A stretch of DNA of 64,000 nucleotides, from contig JAFKAC010000011.1 of the NCBI GenBank assembly GCA_025766275.1, positions 124,001-188,000 of the forward strand. Reading direction: 5' to 3'. Below, piece by piece: positions 21,282 to 32,034 of the stretch (positions within the stretch are counted from its first letter, which is position 1; every line of letters starts with the position of its first letter). The position numbers and the translations under genes were made by a program. The stretch comes from Lactarius indigo (Eukaryota; Basidiomycota; Agaricomycetes; Russulales; Russulaceae). The notes beneath the pieces were generated by a model. That model did not search any database, had not been told where the DNA came from, and saw only the letters and a list, made by a program, of their open reading frames with translations.

Positions 21282-22954
21282 GCTCTTCCATCATAGCACT
21301 GTCGATTGGAAGTATTTGTGCCAGTGGCGTTGTACATGGCCTTTCCCTACTAGAGACGCTCGGAGCTGAGCATGTGCCTGTAGAAACAATCTGGAATAGG
21401 AGAGCTCCTTCAATTGTTCTCAGAGTGACACTAGTAGGAAAGAAGTCTGGCAAAGAAATCAGTGCCCACGCCTTGTTGGACAGTGGTGTGGAGGGCATCA
21501 TTGTGGATGATGGGTTTGCATGAGCAAACGACCTAACAATGAGGACACTAATTAAACCCTTACCAGTTAGAAATGTGGATGGGTCTCCCAACAAGACAGG
21601 ATCTGTTAAGTATACCACAATCCAAAAGCTACGGATCAGGACTTCTGATGACAACTACCACAATGAAACTGTGGAACTTTACACGACTACTCTAGGGGAG
21701 CATGACATAATCCTAGGAATGGATTGGCTCCAAGCGCATAACCCTGAAATCAATTGGCATCAACCAAAAATAGCCTTCACAAGATGTCCAAAAACCTGCA
21801 CTCTATCCTCCTCAGCTGTTGTCATTTCTTCAAAAATTCCACAAACACAACATACGACTATCAACATCCTTGAACTTGAGACAAGCCAAGAAACTTGCCT
21901 CCCCATGAATGAAGAGACAGAACCCCTGGAACCTGCATTCATCCAAGATGCCTGCAAACCCTGGCTGTGGATCCACAGCTTTAGCAAGTATGACCATCTT
22001 GCAATCCGAGCAAAAGTAACTACAAGTACCAAAATAGCAGCACAATCTGCATCCAAGCCTTCCACTGATCACATTCCAAGCCACTTCCAACGTTACACTA
22101 AAGTATTCAGCGAAACCGCATCCCACTGACTACCCCAACATCAACCTTGGGATCATGCAATTGATCTCAAACCAGGAGCCACTATGAAGAATTGTGGCAT
22201 TTATCAACTTACACCCAAAGAATCCGATGCCCTTAAAGAATATATTTCTGAACACCAAAGGAAAGGTTACATTCAACCATCTAAATCACCTATGGCCTCC
22301 CCCTTCTTCTTTGTTAACAAGAAGGATGGCAAACTCCAACCAGTACAAGACTACTGCACCCTTAATGATATAACTATCAAAAATGCAGCACCGCTCCCCC
22401 TCATTCCCAAACTTATTGACAAACTTCACGGCGCATGTTACTTCACCAAGCTAGATATCTGTTGGGGATATAACAACATCCAAATTTGTGAAGGCGATGA
22501 GTACAAAGCGGCCTTCAAGACATCCTTAGGACTTTTTAACCCACAGTAATGACTTTTGGCCTCTGCAATGCCCCTGCCACCTTCCAAACATTCATGAACC
22601 AAATCTTCAAATCCTTGATTGATGGTGGACATGTAGTAGTCTACCTCAATGACATCTTGATCTTCACAGAAGATATCTCCTCCCTTACAGTGTTGACGCA
22701 CAATGTGCTCCAACGACTGGAATGCCATGACCTCTACCTGAAACCTGAAAAATGTACCTTTGCACAAACCTCAGTCGAATACCTCGGAATCGTCATTTCC
22801 AATGGCCAAGTTTCTATGGACCCTGCAAAAGTTGCAGGTATTACTCAATGGCCCACCCTGTGCACCGTTAAACAAGTACAAGCCTTCCTAGGCTTTTGCA
22901 ACTTCTACCAACGCTTTATTAAAGACTATTCCATCATTGCCTGCCCTTTGTTTG
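21282..22954 (+). pseudogene. Protease and N-terminal RT of element F
   Basis: Protease: HALLDSGVEGIIVDDG-like sequence at about 21470-21520 (DSG catalytic triad), then MRTLIKPLPVRNVDGSPNKT and [52 protein letters not shown], then a frame break at 22549 before MTFGLCNAPATFQTFMNQIF. The active-site box is YLND (about 22640-22651) instead of Y(M/L)DD, so polymerase activity would be lost even without the stops. Split at 22954 by solo LTR K, between ACPLF and DLTKKD. Confidence 0.85.
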
Positions 22955-23663
22955 TGTCACGGACACTCTAATTTTGCCCTATTTTTCCATATTTTTACGG
23001 ATTTATTTGGTGAAGTTAAGAGTCTCCAATGTTGTGCTTCAACATCCAAAGTCCTTATCATTAGATGTGATAAGATGGTTAGTCACATGTTGCCAGCATG
23101 TGCACCTACAAGCACATGACCCTGGGATAGTAACTCCCTTATTGGATGTTACCTCTTTAAGGGCACTTTCCTCTTTAGTATAGTAGTTTCTCATTGGATG
23201 ATAAGCAGGGAACATTCTAGACAGTTCTAGACTACGTTGTCATAGGGTTGTGACTTATAAGATAAGGACATGTCATTGTTCTGTCAGCGTTAATGACTGT
23301 GCATCAGTCAGCACAATAGATAGTGCTATTATTAGACACGACGTGTCAGCGTCTGACTCATTACTATTACATGTACCTTTAGTAACAAGGTTCTATAGTA
23401 ATTTGAACTCAGCCGCAGCATAGTATATAAACCCTCATGTAGCATCCTGAGTGGAACCAACTTGTCCTCTTGGTTCTCCACTCAGCGTGCCACTGCGTGA
23501 TCACTTTGCCTTTGACCTTGTATAAAGGTCTCACATGTGCACACCCTCCACAGTGACTGTACGTTCAGCGCGTGACTTGTCTCCGCGCTAGGCTTGGGTG
23601 TATACCAGTTCAGTTCACTTACATTCTCTTGGTCTAGTTGTCGTGATAAGTCATACCACTACA
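22955..23663 (+). mobile_element. K-family solo LTR, TSD GTTTG
   Basis: TGTCACGGACACTC..ACCACTACA, 709 bp, in the pol of F. GTTTG at 22950-22954 and 23664-23668. A TATA-like AGTATATAAACCC lies near 23420. The family is seen only once here. Removing it restores ..ACPLFDLTKKDVPFSWG... Confidence 0.9.
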
Positions 23664-25328
23664 GTTTGACCTAACCAAGAAAGACGTCCCCTTTTCTTGG
23701 GGTACTGTGGCAGAACATGCTTTCCGCACCCTAATCAAATGCTTCACTGAAGCACCTGTCCTTGCTCTGCCTGACCACTCCAAACCCTTCAGACTCATCA
23801 CTAATGCCAGTGACTTCACCACTGGTGCCATCCTTGAACAACCTGATGCCTTGCAATGTTGGCACCCTGCCACCTTCCTTTCAAGATCTCTCCTTCCTGC
23901 TGAACGACACTATGAGATCTGCAACAAGGAGCTTCTCGCCATCATCCATGCCCTGCATGCCTTCTGCCACTACCTTGAAGGGCAGGATGATGTTACTGAA
24001 ATCTGGTCTGACCATGGCAACCTTGTCTATTTCACGTCTAAGCAAAAGCTCTCTTGCCATCAGGCCCAATGGGCCTTGTTCCTCTCACGCTTCCAGTTCA
24101 TCATCATCCACAAACCTGGTACACAGAATAAATCTGATGCACTGTCTCGGCATTCAGATCATAAAAAGGGGATAGTGGATGAAGATGAAAAACGGGTACT
24201 CCTGGACACCAAATATTTTTCCATCAACACAGTACAAAGAACTGCAGTCAACATTCAAGGGGATACCACCCTCCAACACTGCATCAGAAACACCCAAACC
24301 TATGACAAGGAAGTCAGTATGGCCCTAGAATCCCTCTTAAAAAATGGCCCTCAATCCCTAGCTAAAGGCCTAGAAGAGTGGAACTTAGAAGACAGCATTA
24401 TCCTGTTCAAAGGACAAGTCTACATTCCCAAAGACAACAATCTACAAAGAGATATAGTCAAGACATACCATGACCACATCGCCACAGGACACCCAGGCTG
24501 ATGGAAGACCTATGAGTTAATATCTCAAGACCTCTGGTGGCCAGGAATATCAACATTTGTTAAGACCTATGTTGATGGATGCACCACATGCCAAGCCACT
24601 AAAATCAAACCACGTACCCAAGTACCCCTACAACCAAATGCAATACCTGAAGAAATATGGGGAACCATCACAATGGACTTCATCACCGACCTTCCCTTAT
24701 CCCACAACTATGATTCACTATTCGTAGTAGTCAACTGACTCAGTAAAGCCATAGTCATTTCCCCTTGCAACAAAACTGTCACTGCAGATGAAACAGCCCA
24801 GCTCTATCTTGAAAATGTCTGGAGACATACTGGCCTCCCTCGACAATTCATATCCAACAGGGGCCCCCAGTTTGCATCAAAGGTCATGCAAGAAATCTGG
24901 AGCAAACTCGGAGTCAAATCCACATTATCTACAGCCTTCCACCCACAAACCGATGGAGAAACTGAACGCATCAACCAAGAACTTGAACAATACCTTTGTG
25001 TCTTCTGCAACGTCCAACAAGATAATTGGGTGTACCTAATCCCATTCATGGAATTTGCACACAATGCCTGACAACATAGCACAACCCACAAATCACCCTT
25101 TGAGGTTTGGTATGGGTACAAACCAGAGTTCATACCCCCCACCCACTTCACCACCAAAATACCTGCAGCCAAAGAAAGACTAAACATGCTAAATCAAATC
25201 TGCTCTGAAGTTACTGCAGCCCTCAAAGTAGCAGTGGAAGTAATGAGAGGATCAAAAACGCCCACCCCCTCTCACGAATTCAAGACAGGTGATCTAGTCT
25301 GGCTGGAAGGAACCAACATCCATACTAC
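23664..25328 (+). pseudogene. RNase H and integrase of element F
   Basis: RNase H: FRLITNASDFTTGAILEQPD, RHYEICNKELLAIIHALHAF, EIWSDHGNLVYFTSKQK. Integrase zinc region: HDHIATGHPG then VDGCTTCQATK. Core: TMDFITDLPLSHNYDSLFVV, GLPRQFISNRGPQFASKV, HPQTDGETERINQELEQYL, carrying the D,D(35)E residues. In-frame TGA codons at about 24499, 24736 and 25069 stand where relatives have Arg, as expected from CGA to TGA. Interrupted by a copia LTR at 25329. Confidence 0.87.
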
Positions 25329-25584
25329 TGTTAGAATGCGACCTATAGAGGGCCCTTGAGTCACAGAGGACACAAGGGGACTGCAGAGGAGGATATAAGA
25401 CTATATTGATCAAAGTAAAGATAGTTACTCACCTGCAGAGGAGGATATAAGACTAAAGCCATATTTTCCGTCCTCTGCAGGATATATCAACCTGACTAAG
25501 CATATCTAAATAAGGTAACTCGACTTGGAGCAATGTACAGTCACAGAATAGGTGAAAACAGCAACGCTTTAGCCACAAATAACA
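25329..25584 (-). mobile_element. E-family copia solo LTR, TSD ACTAC
   Basis: TGTTAGAATGCGACC..AAATAACA, 256 bp; ACTAC at 25324-25328 and 25585-25589. It lies in the integrase C-terminal part of F. Confidence 0.93.
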
Positions 25585-26015
25585 ACTACCCACCCCAAAG
25601 CTAAGCCTGCCCCATGATGCCATGGCCCCTTTAAAGTCCTTTCCACCTGGGGAGTCAATTGTAAACTCCAACTCCCAAAGACATGGCATATCCACCCAGT
25701 CTTCCACAACTCCTTGATCTCTCCATACAAAGAAAACACTACGCATGGCCCTAACTTCACCAGACCACCTCCCAAAATCATCCAAGGGGAAGATGAACAT
25801 TACGAAGTTGAAAGGGTCCTGCAATCCAAGGTATTGCCTAACAAGAAGGGCATACTTTACCTAATCAAGTGGAAGGGGTATCCCAACTCTGAAAACTCCT
25901 GGCTCCCCGCCTCCCAAATGACCCATGTGCAAGACCTTGTCAGTCAACTTCACAAGGCCAACCCCAGTGCCCCTAAACCCAAGTCAACTAGTGCTAGTGG
26001 AATAGCACAACATTA
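25585..26015 (+). pseudogene. Integrase C-terminus and chromodomain of element F
   Basis: Contains WHIHPVFHNSLISPYKENTT then the chromodomain EHYEVERVLQSKVLPNKKGI with LIKWKGYPNSENSW, ending GIAQH and TAA at 26013-26015. Chromodomains tether chromovirus integrases to histone marks. Unlike A, B, I and C, nothing follows the chromodomain but the polypurine tract and LTR. Confidence 0.88.
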
Positions 26016-26028
26016 AAAAGGGGATACT

Positions 26029-26717
26029 GTCATGAACCTATAAACCTGGTCATGACTCAAGGTGCTTAGGACTGGACCAGGCTTAGGTCATCAATTTCCT
26101 AAAGGGGAAATCCGAAATCGGACTTTGAATTTCGCTCTCCAATGGTCATGTGATGTGTCACATGCTTACTCTGTCTTTCCAAGTCATGTGCATGTGCACG
26201 TGCATCAATCAACAGTTGATCGTTTACTGATCAACAAAGATAATCAACCAAGTCACAAAGAAACACGTGTACTGATCACAGGTTCCACAGCTGCTGCGGA
26301 ATCACACCACTATGGCGCAATATGGCATCATCGACTGCGGTGCAGTCATACCATGCTTATCCTTTATTCTGATTGGACAGTATTAATAACTTGTCTCTGG
26401 AATGTTCCAATCCGCAGTATTGTGCAGCACTCATGGACAGGTCCTAAGCCTGCCCTAAACCTACACACAGACCACCCCCTGTAGTATATAAGCTAGTGCA
26501 ATCTATTGGACAGTCCCTCAGACTGTCCACTTGTGACATCCTCCCTTTGCCTCTTAGCTCCTTCGAGTGCCCTGCTCATTGCACGCCACTACTTCTCTTT
26601 GAGCCAAAGTGCACCTTGTGTTCTTCTGTCTTTCCACATCATCCTCCACACCCGCCTTCAGCCCCCAGTCCCCACCTACGTTGTGACTTCCCTGTTGAGT
26701 GACAGTGAGTCATCACA
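26029..26717 (+). mobile_element. 3' LTR of element F
   Basis: TGTCATGAACC..GAGTCATCACA, 689 bp, closely similar to the 5' LTR with scattered transitions. Followed by GTATC, the target duplication. Confidence 0.92.
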
Positions 26718-28006
26718 GTATCGATATCAGGGAAGGCTTCTTTCAGGTCCTGAACTTTGATTTGTTGTTGAGTAGTGACCTTTGTCCATGGGTGTTGTCC
26801 TGTAGGGCTGGTGATTATCCTCTTCTTTCCACTTGGCATAGTAAAGGTTGCCAGTAAGGGAAACATAGGGGTCAAAGAAATATACCAGGATGTGTGTTTT
26901 TTCTTGTTCTGTGAGTGGGCGTTGTGTATTCATGCACTAGTTTTGCAGGCAGGTGACAGTCCATCTGTCTATATTCCAAGGATAGTAAACTTTATAGGCA
27001 GGGAGAAAAATGGCATGATCTGGGTGATTTGTTCATTGTTGTTGGCAGATCCAATGATATTCTTCCCAAATGCCAAAGTGGGTTAGGATTGTTTTACTTC
27101 TCCACAAGAAGTCTTGAAAATACAGGGGGCTAGTGGTAATTTCAGTTGCCCTTGTAAGTGGCTGGGTGAAGAATAAAGTCTTGTGGGTGTGTTGGTTTGG
27201 TATAAGAGAGTACAGTGACATTTGAAGATGTCAAGTTCTCTGGGAGTTCTTGTGGGTAAGCTTTTGGTTACTAGAATTGCTTCAGGGAGGTGGCAGTAAA
27301 TTTCTCTTGGTTGAGTTTCTAGGTATTGTGCTTCATCACTGCTGGTGGTGTGTTGCCTAGGGATGTCTTGGATACTAGGGAAAACAGGCTCACTTGGGCT
27401 GGATTGGTTGATGCTGGGAGCAGGAATTTGGTTAGTGGTGCATTGTTGGGCTCTTGCTGCTTGTCTTGGAGCTACTGGGGTGGTGTTTGTGGAAACAAGG
27501 GGACAGGTGTCCACTTGAGGATGGTGGTGATGTCTTCTTGTGGTGTGGTGAGAAGATGCCAGGGTGACTGCCCAATTGGTGATGGGTTCCAGGTTGGTTT
27601 TTATGGGTGTAATTTTCTTGGGTTTTTGCTTAAAGTTGTGACTTAACACTTTTCAGCAAAAGTAGGTCCTGACAAAATTTCTAAAAGTTATCTATGTTTT
27701 CTCAGTATCATAGGTAATTAAGTCCAGGGGCCCACAATATGACATTAGGAGGGGTAGGGGGAGTGTTTGGTCTAAATCCACAAGTGCAAACTTCAGCTGA
27801 ACACCAACAGGGGTGGATGTTAATTGGATTATTCCAACTGTCAATTACTGTTGTTTCTTCTCCATCTGTATCTCTGTCATGGAGGGAAATGTCACTGTCC
27901 TGAAGGGAAACTTCTTCATCTGGTGGTGGAGGGGAATATGTGGAATTTTCAGGGGTACTGGAGGGGAGGTTTAGTTTGGAAATTCTGGAGAGTAGGGGGG
28001 TAACCA
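26718..28006 (-). pseudogene. 5' part of element F': gag N-terminus and upstream ORF
   Basis: Leftward reading. Gag N-terminus ends at DIDTV beside element F: HILVYFFDPYVSLTGNLYYA and PTGQHPWTKVTTQQQIKVQD. Before it (27083-27649) is a 188-codon open stretch homologous to the F upstream ORF: QAARAQQCTTNQIPAPSINQ, REIYCHLPEAILVTKSLPTR. The ORF stop TAG and the gag ATG are spaced as in F. Beyond 27650 the similarity to F (18770-18990) continues to about 28006, where element I begins; the F' 5' LTR is missing. Confidence 0.75.
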
Positions 28007-29463
28007 GGTTACCAATGGCAGAATTTGCTCACAACTCCTGGCCTAACACTACAACCCAAATTCCCCCATTTGAACTAATTATGGGAAACCTCCCACACAC
28101 CACAAGGATGCCAAAACCATCACCAGTTCCTAGTGTAGGACAATGCCTTGAAGAACTGAAGAACAAGAGGAAGGAAGCACAAGACAACCTAAAGAAAGCA
28201 CAAGATTCCCTAGCATGACAACCCTCCAAGTTTGAGCCATACAAAGAAGGAGAAATGGTGTGGCTAGTAGGAACAAACATAAGGGCCAGCCACCCAACCA
28301 CCAAACTCTTGACCAAACTAGCCCCCAAATGACATGGGTCTTTCAAAATTACCAAAGTCTTGTCACTGGTCAACTATGAACTCAACCTACCCCTGCAATG
28401 GAAGATCCACCCTGTGTTCCATGCCAACCTACTCACCCCATATAAAGAAACACTGCTCCATGGAGAAAACTTCCCACAACCTCCACCTGACATAATAAAT
28501 GGAGAAGAAGAATGGGAAGTAGAGAAAGTTCTAGACTCTGCCAAGAAGGGGTGGCAATGTAAACTCCATTACCTTGTTAAATGGAAGGGCTTTTCTGACA
28601 GTAACAACTCATGGGGACCAGAGGAAAATGTATCAGCACTTGAAGCAATTCAAGACTTCTTCCAACTACACCTAAATGCCAAAAGAGTGCCTTCCTCAAG
28701 TATAAGAAGTGCAAGGTTGGGAGGAAAAGATCCCCACTCCTCTACACTCATATCTTTGCACACAATGCCTTCTCACTCCTCCTCTGTCAAAGCCCTTGTT
28801 GAATGCTCCATAGAACAGGGGTTCTTCTCTTGACCCCCAACTTCAGAACAACAGACCACTATGGACATCAACTCAGCACTGGTCACACTGCTGGAAATTT
28901 TCAATGGTCACCCCAACTTAGTCCCTAGGTCCTCCTTCTCTCCCCCTCCTGAACCAACTGCTACTCCCCCTCCACTCCCTCATTCCACCCCTCCTCCTGA
29001 CTCTCCCCTCCTGACTCTCCCACTGTCTCTGTGATATCCCCTTGGATGTCCCACTCATCTATGCCTCCACTAGAAGATGCTGCCCCCATTGACTATGAGC
29101 ACATGGCTGTCACTACCAATGATGACCCTGATGAAGATGATGATCACCCAGGCCTCCCCTTCTTCCCAAATATAGAAACCTCAGCTTGCTTCAACCACAT
29201 TGCCTACACTGGTAACCATCAAGATGTTAGGGGCTGTATGGGCAGAGGTCAGCCAGTCTATGGAGAGCCAGTATACCTGGATAGTCTCCCAGGGGCTATG
29301 CACCACAAGCCATGTCAGATAACCAGATGCCAAGCCAGATGCAGCAACTCTCACATGATGACCCTTGGGCTTATGCTGTAGATGAGGCACTGCAGGACCT
29401 CAACTCCCCATAGCTAGCTGCAGAGATCTCTTGCCTTTGCCACTGTATGGAACAACAGCATTG
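28007..29463 (+). pseudogene. Element I: integrase end, chromodomain and start of the extra C-terminal module
   Basis: B-related gypsy pol. Integrase end: [40 protein letters not shown]. Chromodomain: EEWEVEKVLDSAKKGWQCKL and LVKWKGFSDSNNSWGPEENV. Then MPSHSSSVKALVECSIEQGF, matching B (MPSRSSSVERLVARAMERGS), and the PFF..N block (LPFFPNIETS, GRGQPVYGEPVYLDSL). Stops include TGA at about 28332 in KxHG, where C has KRHG with CGA. The stretch has very few CpG. It is cut at 29463 by transposon L and resumes at 45760. Confidence 0.85.
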
Positions 29464-29899
29464 GGGAATCACCTCCCCATAAATTAATGTTAATTATGAT
29501 TAATTAACATGTAGGCACCTATTTTCCATTTTAATCATCCCCCCCATTAATTAAGGATAAACGGTCTTTCAGTTTGAACTAATCCACAATCTGCTTGTTA
29601 ATTTTCAGCTCATTTATTGTTCAGAAAAATTAAAATGACTTGTCATTGGTCTAAACTGTAAGTGAAAGAAGTGTTAAACAAGTGGTAACAAGTGGTAATG
29701 AGCAGTAAAAAATGATTAATGAAATGTAAATAAGATATTGGGAGCCATTATTCTCAGGTATCAGTAGGTTGTTGCCATGGCATGTCTTCAATCCTCCAGC
29801 ATATTAAGATCAAGCACAGAATTTGAGGGGGGAGACAGATCCATCCTTGAGCCACCATTGCTAAGAATAATGAGTGAAATTAGTTGAGAGATGTGAATG

Positions 29900-31039
29900 A
29901 GACACTCACACTGCAAGTTGATAAGTTTCTGCCATCATCTTGTGGTAGGATGTCTTGCATTCACTTTCAATCCAGTTCAGACTGACAATATGACAGTCAT
30001 AAGCCTCCACAAATGTATTTGTTGTGAAGTTGTGTTGTTTCTGCTCACCTATGGACCACTCATGGAGAGCTGCATAGTACTGGCATAGATTCCAAAAAAA
30101 ATTAGATACTAAACCAGAAATAAAGGAAAAAACATACCACAGTTGATACCAATATGAGCATTGCCTTTGGAACTTCCCAAATAACATCTCCATCAGGTCC
30201 ATGGCAACACAGGAACTGATCTTGATGGAGTGTGACAAATGGAGTGTTTCCCAAAAAATAGAGGTCATGAATTACAGAAATAATGACAGAGCTATGGTAT
30301 GGGCAGAGATCTGGTGACCCAACAAGGGCATCATTCTACAAGTAGAATATTAGCAAGTCCAACTTCAGGCACTATTGACAACTCATATTCACTTTTGAAT
30401 GCCTTGGGAAAATATAATTGAAGTCTGCATCCAGTTTCTTGATGAGGTCCACAATTGCCATTGGGTCATGGGCACTAAGCAACAGGGAAACAGTTACCAT
30501 GTGGTGCTCTTTGACCTCTGCATGGAAGACACTGATGTGCACTTGGGGCTACATTCTGTTTTTAAGCTGTTTTTCTGTAAGTATGTGGACAGCATACCAG
30601 AGCAGAGATTTCCCAGCAATAGGTGTTGTCCCTGAGAATGTGGGCATGTACATCTTCAGCAGCCTTAACATGGAGCGGTGCTGTTGCAAGCACATACTGT
30701 ATGAACCTGGCAATTTGTACAGTTTCAGGGAAAGCATTTTCCAATACAATGGAAGCATGCAAAAAGTTGAGACAAGCTTCCCTGAATCATTGATAAGATC
30801 AGTTTCAGTAGGCCATAGTTGCAGGACATCAGTGCTCCTCAGGTGTCCATAGCGAGTCAAGTCCTCTGGTGTAGTAGTAGCTGTGCCATTGTGTCAGTGT
30901 ACAACATAAATGTGATGTACAACAGTACAGGCTTACCTGCAAATCCTGGGGTGGTGATGTGAGTGCACTCAGAACATGCAGTTGCTGCTTGTCAACCCTT
31001 GGAAGTGGTGCCTGTATTGACACATAACTCAGCATGTAA
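29900..31039 (-). pseudogene. DUF6532-like protein, C-terminal exons
   Basis: Minus-strand exons with GT..AG introns. Exon 31011-30937 reads APLPRVDKQQLHVLSALTSP. Then about 30880-30550: PEDLTRYGHLRSTDVLQLWP, LENAFPETVQIARFIQYVLA, HAHILRDNTY. The last piece, 30268-29906, has ALHEWSIGEQKQHNFTTNTF followed by EAYDCHIVSLNWIESE and YHKMMAETY. This follows the pattern of the fungal DUF6532 family (A..EW..G.....F....Y...Y..H...L). Function of that family is unknown to me. The gene continues rightwards at 39379; G and A lie in the intron between. Frames shift in places, so the copy is probably dead. Confidence 0.55.
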
Positions 31040-31044
31040 GTATT

Positions 31045-31590
31045 TGTTGATAAGTGACCCACATGCACTTAGCAGCTCAAAGGACTTGCAGATATGGACT
31101 GCTTTAGATAAGCTATATTGGACCTGTAGATTAGATTATATGATCTGTACAATCTTGGACTTCTTAACTTATCTATGACATCATGTAGAACACTCCAGAC
31201 ACTTCATTGTACTCTGTCCTTTGTTCTCTTTTAGTTCTTATCTTTATTATGATGTCACTATGATATCATTAGTCTGGACTTCCCTTGTTCTTATATGTCT
31301 TGTTCTCTTTACACACATTCCTTTGTCCTGTTGTAGAACAATGCATCCCTTGTATTCTGTGACACCCTGTTACTTACCTTGTAGTAGTGTCACCCTCTGT
31401 AAAAGTATAAGTAGAGTACTTTGTATGCTCCTGGTCCACATCAGTTCTCACAAGCTCACTGCTTGTGTGCCAGACAACCTCTCTAGCTTCTCTTGCTTGC
31501 ACCCCTGTTGCTGCTTCCCAGACACCCTATCATATCTCACCACAGTCTCCTTGCCACTGTGAGTATGATCTCTTTGTGTACTGTTCATCA
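31045..31590 (+). mobile_element. G-family solo LTR, TSD GTATT
   Basis: TGTTGATAAG..CTGTTCATCA, 546 bp; GTATT at 31040-31044 and 31591-31595. TATA-like AGTATAAGTAG near 31406. No internal duplication. It lies in an intron of the DUF6532-like gene. Confidence 0.93.
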
Positions 31591-31615
31591 GTATTATTAA
31601 ACCAATAGCCACTGG

Positions 31616-32016
31616 TGTTACGATTTTCCTTGGACTCGTTCTTTCTCACCTCACTGTTCCCTTCCCAATACTCATCCATTGTTCCCAGACTGGCGATGGC
31701 GCCATCTGTTTGTACCCGCCATACTAGCTGTTATCTACTTAAACCTAGCTCTACCTAGCTTGTACGGTAGACTAGACTTCTTGTGTAATAACTACACTCG
31801 TCTAACGCAGAACGCCTTCGCGCCTTCCTTGTCTCAAGAACCCCCTTTTGCCTTCGCTAGACCTTCGAGTCTTAGCCCTCCTCTACGATCCAAGTGACCA
31901 TCGTCCTTGTGATCCTTGTACATCATCCTACTGAAGCCAAGCCTTGAGAGCTTGCGCTACCGTTGCTTGACTGACTTGGTACAGGTCGTACCCTACGCCC
32001 CTGTAGTGGCGTAACA
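31616..32016 (+). mobile_element. 5' LTR of element A with a 185-bp U3 deletion
   Basis: 401 bp against 586 bp for the 3' LTR. CCAATACT joins directly to CATCCATTG; in the 3' LTR these are separated by the segment 38846-39030 or so. CT at both edges suggests a microhomology deletion. The TATA-like TTAAA at 31739 and everything downstream are kept. Confidence 0.93.
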
Positions 32017-32029
32017 TTAAGTCTAGTCT
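31769..32029 (+). promoter_or_regulatory. Self-priming pair of element A
   Basis: AGACTAGACTT at 31769-31779, 30 nt after TTAAA (31739), and its exact complement AAGTCTAGTCT at 32019-32029, two bases past the LTR. Eleven of eleven bases pair. Same spacing as in B, C and F. Confidence 0.8.
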
Positions 32030-32034
32030 CTCAG

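Larger units (their letters stand above)
14979..26717 (+). mobile_element. Gypsy/chromovirus element F, full length but decayed, TSD GTATC
   Basis: LTRs at 14979-15669 and 26029-26717; GTATC at 14974-14978 and 26718-26722. It landed in the gag of a related minus-strand element (F'), whose two halves rejoin as ..DIDTV-NDLSYNSL... Order: LTR, priming site, long upstream ORF region, gag, protease, RT, RNase H, integrase, chromodomain, polypurine tract AAAAAGGGGATAC (26016-26028), LTR. Four later solo LTR insertions sit inside (16467, 18113, 22955, 25329), each with its own 5-bp duplication. Without them the element is about 9.9 kb, long for the family because of the upstream ORFs. Confidence 0.92.

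Noticed and set aside
12895..28006. F and F' as one rearranged element
   Set aside because: F has its own two LTRs and a perfect GTATC duplication, and F' sequence rejoins across it on the opposite strand.
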